From Cordylochernes scorpioides (lineage: Eukaryota > Arthropoda > Arachnida > Pseudoscorpiones > Chernetidae): 64,000 nucleotides of DNA. Positions 10,880-20,639 of this stretch are shown here, piece by piece. The notes under the pieces are model-generated. The model did no database searches and was not told the DNA's origin. It worked only from the letters and a program-made list of their open reading frames with translations. The translations under genes were made by a program, and so were the position numbers. The DNA is taken from assembly GCA_030710605.1 (NCBI GenBank), contig CP092876.1, positions 59,588,252 to 59,652,251 on the forward strand, given 5' to 3'. Numbering within the stretch: position 1 is the first letter of the stretch; the number at the start of each line of letters is the position of its first letter.

Positions 10880-11300
10880 CAGGCTAAAATACGATCTTAT
10901 TTTCCTAACTTCGTATATTAGAGTGCGTGGTCTTTCTCCAATATTTGTTGTTGTTGTCGTGTTCATCTCCAACATTTGAGATATACAAATGAATAAAGTT
11001 GAAATATGCAATGTGTTATTAAAAACAAAATATAACACATATATATATAATATGAATAATGCTTTCTTACCATACAACCCGTCGATATTTGTTCATGGGA
11101 TTTCAAACAGGAGGTATTAGTGTAAAATATCGGAGAGTGTTATGACTTAAGAATGTAGGCAAACTGCCATCTTAGGTTGTTACACGCAGCATTTTATATA
11201 AGTTCATATTTTAACGATAATTCCTTTTTTTGTGTGTGTGTGTGTGCAATATCATGTTTCCATTAACTTTTCATATTTCATTTTTAATTCCGTTATTATG
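10880..11300. other. AT-rich intron with a (TG)n run
   Basis: Nothing gene-like is visible. A short TG microsatellite lies at about 11231-11247. The region lies in the intron between exons I and J. Confidence 0.5.
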
Positions 11301-11450
11301 AAGCATTAGCGCGCCATCTGTGATGAAAATTCGAAACTATTATAGACGCGTATGATTCTTTTAAAAATTAAACAATTGCAGTAAGGGCAGTAGAAATTGT
11401 TCAATTTTTAAAAGAATCATACACGTCTATAATAGTTTCAAATTCCATTA
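11300..11450. mobile_element. Foldback repeat
   Basis: Arms of about 60 bp (ATAGACGCGTATGATTCTTT and its complement near 11410-11440) flank a short loop containing CAGTAAGGGCAG. The left arm begins with GCGCCATCTGTGATG. Another foldback at 18190-18370 has the same layout (GCGCCATCT at the end, a GACG(C/T)G motif in the arm), so they are probably one family. Confidence 0.6.
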
Positions 11451-11789
11451 TTGTTTAAGAAAAAGAATGATGATGAAGTTTTGTAGATCTTCATTGATGG
11501 CATCAATAAAAAAATAAAAAAAGCGATCCCACGAACTTCTTTTTAATAATTGTGAGGGGTTGATTAGAAGTGGTGAGGTGGTGACGGTATATCCACTCCG
11601 GTTGTTCTTGACGGGCTGTCGCAAAACGCCTCAATCAATCCTACCTCAAACTTTGCCCCGTCTCGACGTTACAACAGGTACGATTGTTTTAATTAGAGAT
11701 TACCGTGCTGAAAATGCTCTCGAGATATACCGCGGGTGAAGAGAAACTGAACAGAAATTAATTATAAATTTCCAGTTTCGCCATCTAAT

Positions 11790-12040
11790 AAATAAAACTA
11801 GAAAAGCATAGGACGTCTCTCCTGTCAACTTAAACGTCAAAACTTGACGACATCTATTGACCATCGCCTCAAACTAGCGGCCTCGGGTTGGATGACGAAG
11901 CTACAACCCCAGCTATGGTAAACTGAGAAGATTCCACCAGTTTGCGGCGACGGTCAATAGATTGCGGCTAGTTTTGATGTTTAATTTGGCTGGAGAAGCG
12001 TCCTATGCTTTTCTAGATCAATTTCCTCCCGGCATAATTT
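11790..12040. mobile_element. Inverted-repeat element, relic of a hammerhead-element family
   Basis: Arms AAAAGCATAGGACG...AGAGGA-type left and GAGAAGCGTCCTATGCTTTT right (about 11800-12018) enclose two mirrored segments containing CATCTATTGACC and GACGGTCAATAGAT. The same segments occur around the ribozyme-like cores at 17545-17583 and 33690-33740. The central core here is degraded to a stub (AGCTATGGTAAAC) and would not cleave. Confidence 0.65.
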
Positions 12041-12168
12041 CCATCTATAAATAAAAACTGTAAGAGAGAAAAAGTTGAGAAAAAGAAGGAAAAACTACTC
12101 GAGCCTTTACTCTGCATGCAACGGGATCTAAGTCTACTGACTACGGGGGTTATATCACAAGCCCTCAC

Positions 12169-12312
12169 CGCAGGGGCTCAGCTTCCGCCTTGTCATCTCC
12201 CCTGATGAGGAACTTCTTGGCCTTGCTCGCCCTAGGACAGCCGGAGAGACTACGGTGGGAGGTGTAGTTACCGGTGATGTGTCCTGATCCGTCACATCCT
12301 AGGGTGGGACAC
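12169..12312 (-). CDS. MYT1L-like: MYT1-family exon I, complete finger 3
   Basis: Encodes [20 protein letters not shown] and [18 protein letters not shown], an uninterrupted CCHHC finger matching MYT1[29 protein letters not shown]. It ends with an acidic tail (DDKAEAEPL) and donor CG|GTGAGG. The acceptor (GTGTCCAG|G at 12313) is in phase with exon H but has a weak pyrimidine tract. This is the only finger in the window without an intron after HR. Confidence 0.92.
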
Positions 12313-12846
12313 CTGGACACATCGTCCTCAACATCGAGTGCCCGATGTGGGACGCATGGAGATACATTTATCTTCTCACCCAGAGAGGGTGGAATGAGAT
12401 TGCTCCAAGTGTCCTAGACACATTTCCTTCGACCGGCGCACGCGAGAAATCGGAGTATCCTATATTCGCGAATTGTCTGTACGCAATTGACGTCCGGGTT
12501 TATTTCACTGACGCTGCGGAGAGTCGCGTGTTAGGTCCGACCGGCAGAATTGGCTACGCTACAACACACAGAGTTCATACCTTCGAAATGGTAGCGACAT
12601 TTATTTAATAAATTAACATTAATACTTCTTCCAGATATCTTTTATTGATTATTTTGCGTCATTGAATGTGTGTCTAATGTTTTTTAAATCTTTAAAGTTT
12701 AGAATGTGTAAAGTAAGTGTATCTTTTTTTCCAAGTTGTAATGATGTCCTCCTCTCCAAGCCACTTCGACACCAAAAGTTTGGTATATCGACAGCACACA
12801 AGCATCCCCTTTTGGAATTGTTCTCACATTGTTCTCTATATATGTA

Positions 12847-13023
12847 CAGTTAAACCTGTCTATAGCGCCCCCCTCTTGGGACTCACCAAAATAGGGTGCT
12901 ATAGAGAGGGAGTGCTATAGACAGTCACTTTTAATGTAAATCGCATCGTACTACGTATTTAAAATCGGGCGCTCTAGAGAGGGAGGCGCTATTTAGAGGG
13001 GGCGCTATAGACAGGTTTAACTG
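12847..13023. mobile_element. 177-bp MITE with 23-bp inverted ends
   Basis: Perfect or near-perfect ends CAGTTAAACCTGTCTATAGC and the complement ending GCTATAGACAGGTTTAACTG, with TA on both sides. The interior has repeated GGCGCTATAGA-like motifs. Probable Tigger/pogo-type non-autonomous element, judging by the TA target and CAGT terminus. Confidence 0.85.
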
Positions 13024-13137
13024 TATATTCCCCCACCGTTTGAAACCTTTGGTCACAATTTTCTAAGTATAATCAAGTAAATATACCGCTAATCATTTAA
13101 AGAAAAAAACATAGTGTTATGTACACTCGTTGTAGGG

Positions 13138-13335
13138 TACACAAGTTGTACCTTTACCATGTATATTGGGATTCAGACAATAACTCTGAAAGATATTACA
13201 GTGATCTTTATTGAAGACACATGAAATAACCAAGTGTGAACAAAATTTCCTATGTCTCTTAAAATAAAAAAAGCAGAAGACCGGCGACAATAAAATATGA
13301 AACTTCCTTAAGTTCTGTGTGTCCATGAGAGTAAA
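13138..13335 (+). mobile_element. Tc1-type MITE copy
   Basis: The same family as 10677-10874, with the segments GGGATTCAGACAATAACTC, TTATTGAAGACACATG and the inverted end CTTAAGTTCTGTGTGTCCAT. The left end is damaged. Confidence 0.75.
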
Positions 13336-13429
13336 TAAAAATAAAACGGGACTCGTACATTTACCTTTTCATATGGCTTAATTTGGAGATGTAAAGCTTT
13401 ATTAAATGTTAAATTAAAAAAAGAACACT

Positions 13430-13720
13430 TTAATATATACATTTTTAATTAAAAAGGCATATATTGGATCAAAATATCATTGATTTTACCAATATATACC
13501 AATAAAACGAATATATACATGTTTAATTAAAAAGGCATATATATAGGATAAATATTGGATATTTATTTTATGCAATTTTATTGAATGTAAATAACATATT
13601 GTTAACATAAAATAAATACATTATTATACCTTGAAAAAGGTTGGCGTTCAGCCGACTGAATAATTGGTAAATAAATTATTTTTTTGATCCAATATATGCC
13701 TTTTTAATTAAATGTCTACA
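13430..13720. repeat. AT-rich repeat with AAAAAGGCATATATTGGATC motif
   Basis: The motif TTTTAATTAAAAAGGCATAT occurs in both orientations, around a piece (ACCTTGAAAAAGGTTGGCG) that is also found near 37580. It is a dispersed repeat of unknown class with no ORF. Confidence 0.55.
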
Positions 13721-13914
13721 TGGATTGTGCTCTAGTTTTGAAATATAGATACATGTATATCTGAATTATTGCTTATAACACAGGCATGTATGACTTAATA
13801 AAGACCGTTGGCTAGAAAGCTAATATCCCATACATTTGCAGGTCGTACTCATGAGTCGAATTTGTACTCTCAAATAACCGACTATCTCCAATGTCATAGC
13901 CATTATAATATATT

Positions 13915-14236
13915 GGAAATAAATACTTTTTTTTGCTTATCCCTAGTACACGTGGTACAGGCCATGATAATCATGGTGGGTAGGAGTAGGCGACTACTTT
14001 TTTTACTGTAAATGCACCACATGTCTACACATGTGAAAAGCAGTTCGTCTTTGCACTTACAAATGTGCCAGAGCCCCGTTTTGGTTAATTACACTCGCTG
14101 GTGGGGTTGGACTTTTGCAAGAATCGGGGGCCATTGGAGCATTTTTTTTATCAGAAAAAAGTGCCCAATGCGGGAATCGAACACGGGCCGTAGCGGTCGA
14201 AAATCAACGGTTTAGACCAGCCTTCCACCGACCCCC
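13915..14236 (-). mobile_element. tRNA-derived SINE
   Basis: On the minus strand a tRNA-like head (GGGGTCGGTGGAAGGCTGG near 14234, then B-box GTGTTCGATTCCC near 14170) is followed by a unique body with GGGGCTCTGGCACATTTGTA and CCACCATGATTATCATGG, and ends ACGTGTACTAGGGATAA plus an AT tail. The body is repeated at 52690-52860 in the other orientation. RNA polymerase III head plus dispersed body is the definition of a tRNA SINE. Confidence 0.8.
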
Positions 14237-14299
14237 CATTATAATATATATAAATACTTAATTAAGAGAAACTTAAAACAATAAGTAAAGGAAATACAT

Positions 14300-14880
14300 C
14301 CCCTGATTGTGCAAGTAAAAGTTGCTGATGGCTAGGGCCATCTGTCGGAATAAATATGAACTAATCGATGATTTTTAATTATTCCAGAATTGGCCAAATA
14401 TTATTTCTTGATAGATTTATTCACCTGATCCCAGTACAACACCACTTTTGTACTATTTGTTTAAAACACTAATGTTAAGATGGCGCAAGCCATCAGCAAC
14501 TTTCAGTTGAACGATAAGGAGATGCCTTTTTCTTAATTTATGCACCTTAAGCCAGTAAAATATCACATTTGTACTATTTTTTCACATTGTGTCGCGGTCT
14601 CACGCAATTCTGACCTTAACTACCCATTTCATGATTTTTCAGGATGCCTGAATGGCCAGTTTTTGGTCGTTGAGGTACAGCTTGTACCACGCTGATGAGG
14701 GCCAACAGCCCGAAACACGTCCGTGGTTAGCTTTTCGTGATTAATCAAGAATGGGTATTTGGCCAATTCTGGAATAATTAAAAATCAACGAGAATAGTTG
14801 ATATTTATTCCGATAGATGGCGCAAGCCATCAGCAACTTTCAGTTGCACGATAAGGAGATGCCTTTTTCATAACTAATGT
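14300..14880 (+). mobile_element. Inverted-repeat element carrying a hammerhead ribozyme
   Basis: Arms of about 90 bp at 14310-14400 and 14750-14845 are mirror images (GTTGCTGATGGC on the left, GCCATCAGCAAC on the right). A third partial copy of the arm end lies at 14470-14525. Between them lies a complete hammerhead motif at 14685-14727. No ORF. The architecture, hairpin arms around a self-cleaving RNA core, recurs at 38187-38443. Confidence 0.75.
14685..14727 (+). ncRNA. Type I hammerhead ribozyme, complete core
   Basis: All catalytic-core elements are readable. Stem I is ACCACG (14686-14691) with CGTGGT (14722-14727). Then come CTGATGA (14692-14698), stem II GGGC / loop CAACA / GCCC (14699-14711), GAAA (14712-14715) and a very short stem III AC..GT, ending in the cleavage triplet GTC (14719-14721). 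Cleavage is predicted after 14721. Short stem III is known from hammerheads of Penelope-like elements and metazoan retrozymes, which often act as dimers. An alternative hairpin GGTACA-GCT-TGTACC just upstream could compete with stem I. It is antisense to the MYT1-family transcript. Confidence 0.85.
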
Positions 14881-14895
14881 TAAGGTCAATTAATA

Positions 14896-15224
14896 CATTC
14901 GACTCTCGATAATTTGAAACTCAAGGAACCAGAGAAAATTTCAATTTATCAAGAGTTCAAAATAACAGGAATTTAAACAACCAAGGGGGAGGGAGGGAAA
15001 AAATCAAGTCAACAAGAGTATGATTTATTATTTTAAACATTTGTACCGTTATTCAAAAATGTTCATTTGTGGTAAGATACTATTCCTTCAATTTCAAGTT
15101 ACCGAGGGGACCAATTAATATTGATTTTATTCAACTTATCGAGTATTTTTCAAGGGACTGGGAAAAAAATTCAAATTATCGAGAGATTCAAATTGACGAG
15201 TTTCAAATTATCGAGAATCGACTG
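14896..15224. mobile_element. MITE with TCTCGATAATTTGAAACTC ends
   Basis: Imperfect inverted termini CTCTCGATAATTTGAAACTC and GAGTTTCAAATTATCGAGAA enclose about 330 bp rich in ATTATCGAG-type motifs, with TA at the left end. It is non-coding and resembles pogo/Tigger MITEs. Confidence 0.7.
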
Positions 15225-15272
15225 AACTTATATTAGTGTAGCCTAGAAACCGAAAAAAAGTATAATATAGTA

Positions 15273-16094
15273 CAGTGGTACCTCGACATACGAGTTTAAT
15301 TCGTTCCGCAACCTTGCTCGTATCTTGAATTACTCGTATCTCGAAGCAAATTTCCCCATACAAAACAATTGAACTACCATTAATCCGTTCCAACCTCCAA
15401 AATGTCACCCCAGTTATTTTTGTTACATGGTTTTAAATAATAAAAACGTATTTATAAATATCAAATATTTATTGCTCAAAAACAAAAAGAGAATGTAAAG
15501 AAATAAATTAGATATCCTCACTGGTCTTTGCCTTTTTCGCTACATTTTTCTCACCTTGCTCATGTTTTTCTATAATTTCACGTTTTAATTCAATACTCAT
15601 CATCTTTTTCTTAGCACTTGACTTTTTACAAACTTTCTTCCGATCCATGGTTATAAAAATAAATGAACTAAAACTGTAAATGTAAACGCAACACAAAACG
15701 CGAACACAAAACACAACTTATCACAGCGGAAGCACGCTGCTAACTGATCGTGATGGCGCGACTGCGTGTTACTACCTGTTGTGTTTTATCTTTAAAAGCA
15801 CACAAAAATATAATAAACTTGAATTTGTTTATTCAAGTCTCAAAAAACAAAGCTTTGCATATAGAACAAATAATAATGAAGAAGAAGAAAGAAACATTTT
15901 AGGAAAAGCAAAAACAAAACAAAAGTACTGGTCAAAAAGAAACATTTAAAATAACAGATTAATATCTTCAACACTACCGAACCGAACTCGTATCTCGAAT
16001 TTCGCTCGTAACTAAAAGCAAAAAATCACTTGCTCGTCGGCTCGTATCTCGAAAAACTCGTATGTTGGGGCGCTCGTATGTCGAGGTACCACTG
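15273..16094 (-). mobile_element. Tigger/pogo DNA transposon, internally deleted
   Basis: Ends CAGTGGTACCTCGACATACG and the complement ending TATGTCGAGGTACCACTG are inverted and flanked by TA. Multiple ACTCGTATCTCGAA motifs lie in both subterminal regions. At about 820 bp it is far shorter than an autonomous Tigger; only the N-terminal part of the transposase remains. Confidence 0.85.
15508..15648 (-). pseudogene. Tigger transposase N-terminal fragment
   Basis: From the ATG at 15648 the frame reads MDRKKVCKKSSAKKKMMSIE, then KREIIEKHEQGEKNVAKKAK. This is the basic leader and first helices of the CENP-B/pogo-type DNA-binding domain. The frame stops after about 46 residues, so the catalytic DDE domain is absent. 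Confidence 0.75.
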
Positions 16095-16204
16095 TATTTT
16101 AAATTTAGAGATTAAAAAAAAAACTTTATACTTAATGATAACAGTTTAATAGAAAGTTTATAAATTTAATAAATACTTTTTGAATTATTAAAGTATCGTA
16201 AAAT

Positions 16205-16340
16205 TCAACAAAAATTTTGTTTTTATTCCGGTTATTGAATTGTATATAATGAATTGTATATAGGTTGATAAAATGTATTTAGGCGCAAGTATCCCGAGCT
16301 GGGATATCGCTTCCGATATGTCAAATAAATAAAAAAAAAA
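16205..16340 (+). mobile_element. 3' tail of an R1-like LINE
   Basis: The stretch TTTAGGCGCAAGTATCCCGA ... GGGATATCGCTTCC ... AATAAATAAAAAAA parallels the 3' UTR of the LINE at 9940-10005. It is a dead-on-arrival copy with no coding part. Confidence 0.7.
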
Positions 16341-16349
16341 AAATATATT

Positions 16350-16985
16350 TTGTTGTCATTGTTAAAAACGGAATATATGAATTCTAAACAAAGTTTTTAT
16401 TTACACATAAAATTGGTATTAGTTCAACAATGGGTTTTGTCGCGGGGATTGCAGCGTTTCAAATTAGCTGGCCTTGTCTATAAACTTCTGTTGTTTTCTT
16501 CTCAACTGATTTTGCAAATCACAGATTTTGCATTATGCTGAAATTTTAAATTACAACAAATATTTTAAAAGTATGCTCCATTAATTAAGAGAGTTTCTTT
16601 CATGGTGAATGTCAGTTTTTAAGGAAAAAGGTCCTATTAAAATATTCTCCAAAACTTAGAAGTTGGTTGTTAGTTTGTTGGCTTGTACGATGCATCGACA
16701 TCGGGCGTAAGCTTGAAGTGCTTTGTTTTTCTGAAAATATGGGTATTGAAGTAATTTTTGAATCATTCCCAAGATTTTAATTCTCCACAAAACATTACAG
16801 GATTCAAAAGTTGAACAAGAATTTTGCCAACTAATGTCATAGGCAATATTAGTCAGAAAGCAAAGTTCGCTAAGCCAATATTTCTGCTGAAATTTTTATT
16901 TATGACATAGCAATAATTAAAAAGTCCCAATCTCTCGTTCAAAATTATGATAAAACTATTGAGCACGAATTTTTTATTAAAAAAA
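16350..16985. other. AT-rich intron, nothing identified
   Basis: No supported ORF, RNA or repeat is visible in this stretch of the exon H-I intron. Confidence 0.5.
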
Positions 16986-16989
16986 AAAC

Positions 16990-17330
16990 TTTTTTTACTG
17001 TCTTTACTGCAGCGAAAAATAGTGGGAGGGCTTGGCTCATCAGTGGAGAACCCTCCTAGCGATTTCGCCAATTTTTAATCCACCATACCGCTTTTTTGAC
17101 TTCTAAATACTTGTATGTAATTCAACTTTCTTAGACGATTATGTCCACAGTTTTCTTGAATGCCATAGCCAAGATTCCACAGTATCGCTTGTATAAGCAG
17201 AATTGTACAATACAGTAGTAGAGCTATAAAAACGGTATGGTGAATTATATTGGTGGAAACGCTGGGAGGGTTCCCCACTGATGAGTCAAGCCCACCAAAT
17301 ATTTTCATCACAATAGGAACAGTAGAAAGA
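16990..17330. mobile_element. Inverted-repeat element with permuted hammerhead-like arms
   Basis: Two mirrored arms (about 17000-17100 and 17215-17320) each contain, in their own orientation, a GGNGAAA or GGCGAAA box, a TGGGAGGGTT-type hairpin and CACTGATGAG. In the left arm on the minus strand, TTGGC before GAAA pairs with GCCAA after CTGATGA, which is the layout of a permuted (type II) hammerhead. Related copies lie at 18590-18650 and 38960-39010. No standard NUH cleavage triplet is seen. Confidence 0.55.
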
Positions 17331-17539
17331 GATTTTTTTTATTTTTAAAATAAAAATCCGTGCTTATATTAGATTTATTTCTTATATGTGTGTGTGTAGA
17401 TTTATAGATTAATTTCCTCCCGAAAAAAAAATCCATCTATATTTTGGCCATATTTTTGGCATAGCCCAGCTAAACACCTCTTTGGCGGATTGTAAAGATT
17501 TCACTTGATCCCTTGTGGATCTCATGGAATAAAGTCCGC

Positions 17540-17583
17540 CCTAGACTGACGAGGGCCATTAGCCTGGAACCATGGTCTCTAGG
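17540..17583 (+). ncRNA. Hammerhead ribozyme motif, one core substitution
   Basis: Stem I CCTAGA (17540-17545) pairs perfectly with TCTAGG (17578-17583). CTGACGA (17546-17552) and stem II GGGC/GCCT (one G-U pair) follow, then GGAA instead of GAAA, stem III ACC-AT-GGT, and cleavage nucleotide C at 17577. The only core departure is A13 to G. It probably is inactive or weak. The flanking sequence (GGGCGCTTCTCAATTTGCCA) matches the element at 33545-33870. Confidence 0.75.
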
Positions 17584-17751
17584 TGGGCGCTTCTCAATTT
17601 GCCAACGCTGGTGTCGAGGCTTTGTCACCGACCTGAGTCCGCTAGTTTGCGGAGACGGTAAATATATGGTGCTTAGTTTTATCGTCTATTTTGCCGGGAG
17701 AGGCGACCTTTATTACAACGCCATTTTTGACAAATTCAGACAAAAGGCCAA

Positions 17752-17800
17752 CCTGTATATCATGGTTTCGGGCTATGTTCTACTTCAGTACAGGCGCGGC
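17752..17800 (-). ncRNA. Degraded hammerhead motif
   Basis: On the minus strand, stem I CCTGTA and TACAGG are intact and GCCCGAAACCATGATA (stem II, GAAA, stem III) is good. The CTGANGA side is damaged (CTGAAGTAGAAC). Flanks (GAAATCGAAGCCGCGCC) link it to the copies at 36490-36535 and 38094-38143. Confidence 0.6.
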
Positions 17801-17924
17801 TTCGATTTCATAACATCCTGAGAGGAGAATTATAAAATCGTTCGAATTGGCCAAAAAGGTGGTTAAAGGTGGAGGAGTCACTTTTGTTACATGAATCCTA
17901 CCGCAACTTCATGTTGTATATATT

Positions 17925-18015
17925 GTACATCTTTATTGGAGACCACACACATTTACTACCTCCCTCAACTCTGCTTTACTTCCTATGAAAATCTAAGAGA
18001 TACAACACATCCTGG
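17925..18015 (+). repeat. Isolated copy of the 113-bp array unit
   Basis: About 55 bases (CTCTGCTTTACTTCCTATGA and neighbours) match the minus-strand unit of the array at 5331-8104, here on the plus strand and without the donor-like exon part. It shows the unit is a dispersed repeat and not only a local duplication. Confidence 0.7.
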
Positions 18016-18189
18016 TGGAGGACGGCATCGCTTCCCCATAGCGCGAATGGTTGAAGAACGTATTCCAAGTTCAACGATGGAGAGAAAGCACAGGCAGATT
18101 CGACCTGGGTAACGACAGTGAGCATGGAGACGATATCTCCTAGTTATATATAACGCTAAGATGGTCTTCAATAAATAAACTCTTTAATA

Positions 18190-18370
18190 CAAAGCAACAA
18201 CGCGCCATCTATATAACAAATGAAAACATTAAGACGTGAGTGTTTCTTTCAAAAATGAATTAAACTTCTACTATCCTTACTGCAATGAAAAAATATCAGT
18301 AGTTTGATTTATTTGTGAAAGAAATACTCGCGTCTTAATGTTTTCATTTGTTATATATAAATGGCGCGTT
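18190..18370. mobile_element. Foldback repeat
   Basis: Arms of about 60 bp (GCGCCATCTATATAACAAAT ... and the mirror ending ATAAATGGCGCG) flank a loop with CTTACTGCAATG. A half copy of the same arm continues at 18660-18725 (CGCGTCTTAAGGTTTTCATT). Confidence 0.7.
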
Positions 18371-18469
18371 ATTGCTTTGTATTAATTTATGTCTAACTGT
18401 CCTTGTCCTTATTGTTTGCGGAAGAGCATTGCTTGATGCAAATATTTAAATGTAATTATACTGTCCTAA

Positions 18470-18725
18470 AAGCTTATGTCCATAGTTTGCTTAAATACCA
18501 TTTCTGAAATTCCATCCTTCAGTGTATCACATATAAGCAGAATGATCCAATACAGTATTGGAGCTCTTAATAAGCGGTCTGGTAGATTAAATTGGCGAAA
18601 CCGCTGGGAGGGTTCACCACAGATGAACAAAGCCTTCACAATATTTTTTCATCGCAGTAAGTACATTAGAAGTTTGATTTATTTGTAAAAAGAATCATTC
18701 GCGTCTTAAGGTTTTCATTTGTTAA
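18470..18725 (+). repeat. Dispersed repeat, copy of the 38840-39110 family
   Basis: Shares TTATGTCCATAGTTTGCTT, CATATAAGCAGAAT, GGCGAAACCGCTGG and GGGAGGGTTCACCAC with 38840-39110 and with the interior of 16990-17330. The CTGATGA box is mutated here (CAGATGA). Confidence 0.65.
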
Positions 18726-18729
18726 ATAA

Positions 18730-19535
18730 ACTCTTTCCCCAAAGATCTCTAGTTTTTCTTATTCGAATATTGCTAGGTAATTACCACTCTCATAAAGTGG
18801 TCTACAATCGCTACTAGAATCACAGAATGTAGTTGTCAATAACATCGTAGATTCGCTGTAGATGTTTCATTGATGCTCAATATTGAAGAAACTTTGACAA
18901 GCACACAGATCAGGTAGTTGGCGTCCTGTTGTAACAAATATATCTAGATGCTAAACTGAATGGCGTAATTGGTTAGAATTGTGATTTTATACATGAGCCG
19001 TTTTTATAGAAACATATAAGGTCTATAAATTTGTTTTCATGCAATTTATACACTAATGTTATACAGATCAATACAATATGCTTATATATATTCCATCACC
19101 TTTTAAAAAATATTAAGTATTTTATGTCCTTCTTTAATTTTTGCAAACTGATGAGCATGTATTTCTACATATGCTTGGTTTATGTAATATCCCTATATTT
19201 CTTTATGTATCTTTCAGTCAAATATGTATATATATGTTTTACGGGTGTATATTTATATACAGCACAACATATATTATATAGAAAATAATATTAATATTTG
19301 CATATCTTTTCTACACTATTTCGTTATTACCATATGGGAATGAAATTATGTTAATTTTCATTTATGATGTATTAATTTGTAGTTATATTCTGTCTGTGTG
19401 TCACTTTCCATCAAACTTCTATATTTATCAGTGTCAAATTGGAACAATAGCAATGATTTTTATGTTTAGCAGATGTGTTGCAAAAGGGTTTGGAAATTAT
19501 AACCTCAGAACAATATAAAGGAAGAGGGAGGACAA
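18730..19535. other. AT-rich intron, nothing identified
   Basis: Open frames here are low-complexity AT readings without family features. I see no RNA gene or repeat boundary. Confidence 0.5.
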
Positions 19536-19539
19536 GAAC

Positions 19540-19690
19540 TAACTGTTCTTGAAGTAAGAGACACTTCGGCCAGTGAAGTCTTTATTTTTTTCGACAAAAT
19601 ATTTTCGTGCTCGTCAGGAAAAAAGAATTTTGTTGAAACGTCGAAAAACAAAAACTCTACTAGCCGTCTCTTATTTCAAGAACAACGAAT
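19540..19690. mobile_element. Foldback with hammerhead-like centre
   Basis: Arms GTTCTTGAAGTAAGAGAC (19544-19562) and GTCTCTTATTTCAAGAAC (19666-19682) are mirrored, with a second inner pair around TTTTTCGACAAAAT and ATTTTGTTGAAACGTCG. On the minus strand the centre reads CCTGACGAGCACGAAAAT ... TTTTGTC, with a CTGACGA and a GAAA box but no convincing stem II. Related to Penelope-type ends by this motif. Confidence 0.6.
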
Positions 19691-20194
19691 GCCGACCAGG
19701 CACCTTTTATCTTCAAGATAAGAACAAACTGTGTTGATTTTCTTCAATTTCTCTTCTCTTGAGCAAGATATGATATTCTGTGCTACCATGCTTCTCTATG
19801 GTGATTTCTTCTCTTGATTTCTGAAATAATTACGAAGTGGATAAACTCAACTTTGAAGGAACTGAAGACAAAATGTCACCCACTATAGCGATGACAGCAT
19901 TTGATGATAAACATTGGACTCAATATTCCAAAACAGTTCTGAACAGACTATAGAAATTGACTATCATCTTTGAATTATTTAGCGGGTTCGAAAAAATGCC
20001 GAGAAATGATGGAAAGAAAAAAATTTGATGGGAAATAGATTTTCTAGTATGAAAGAGAATGGTAAATATATATGATGAAATAAAGAAAAAGAAGTTTAAA
20101 AACGGAGTGAGACCAAGAGATAAGGATATGGAAAGTCCAACGGGACAATTAAGAGCTGTTTCGAAAATAGGAAAATTGCGATTTACTATTATAA

Positions 20195-20270
20195 AATGTA
20201 AAAAAAAACCTTGCGCAATTAGTTTATTTTTTTTTATAAAGAAACTTAATGCGCAAGGTTTATAAAATAA
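20195..20270. repeat. Hairpin repeat CCTTGCGCAA...TTGCGCAAGG
   Basis: CCTTGCGCAATTAGTTT (20209-20225) is mirrored by AAACTTAATGCGCAAGG. A related, larger hairpin lies at 49785-49875, so this is a small dispersed foldback. Confidence 0.65.
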
Positions 20271-20380
20271 TTAATATATACAGTTATCAGAGTCATCAAG
20301 CAACAATTCTTAATAATCAATTCTGTCACCGTTTGCTTTTGTGAATGGAATAAATACCCAAATGTGGCCGTTTCTCATAA

Positions 20381-20451
20381 CCATCGGTGGTTCAGTGGTA
20401 GAATGCTCGCCTGCCACGCGGGCGGCCCGGGTTCGATTCCCGGCCGATGCA
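20381..20451 (+). tRNA. trnG-GCC: tRNA-Gly (anticodon GCC)
   Basis: A 71-base tRNA-Gly with A-box GGTTCAGTGGTAGAATGC, anticodon loop TGCCAC, T arm with B-box GGTTCGATTCC and acceptor half CCGATGC plus discriminator A. A run of nine T's follows immediately, a proper RNA polymerase III terminator. One oddity: base 1 is C instead of G, so the first acceptor pair (1-72) is C-C; the rest of the cloverleaf pairs. No CCA is encoded, as expected for a eukaryote. It lies inside a host-gene intron, antisense to it. It could be functional or a recently decayed copy. Confidence 0.9.
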
Positions 20452-20639
20452 TTTTTTTTTTACAATTTTTAAAACTCATTTATATATTATACAAGAATGA
20501 CATCCACGGCGCCAATTTATAATTGTAACGAATAGTATTTGAATAAAAGCATTTAAACGGGTAAAACCCGGGCGTTGCCCGGGTCATTCGGCTAGTAGTT
20601 TAATAATATCAAAAAGCATCCACACACACAGGGCTGAGT

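Noticed and set aside
14012-14215. Plus-strand 67-codon frame
   Set aside because: It lies wholly within the SINE and its antisense tRNA-like head.
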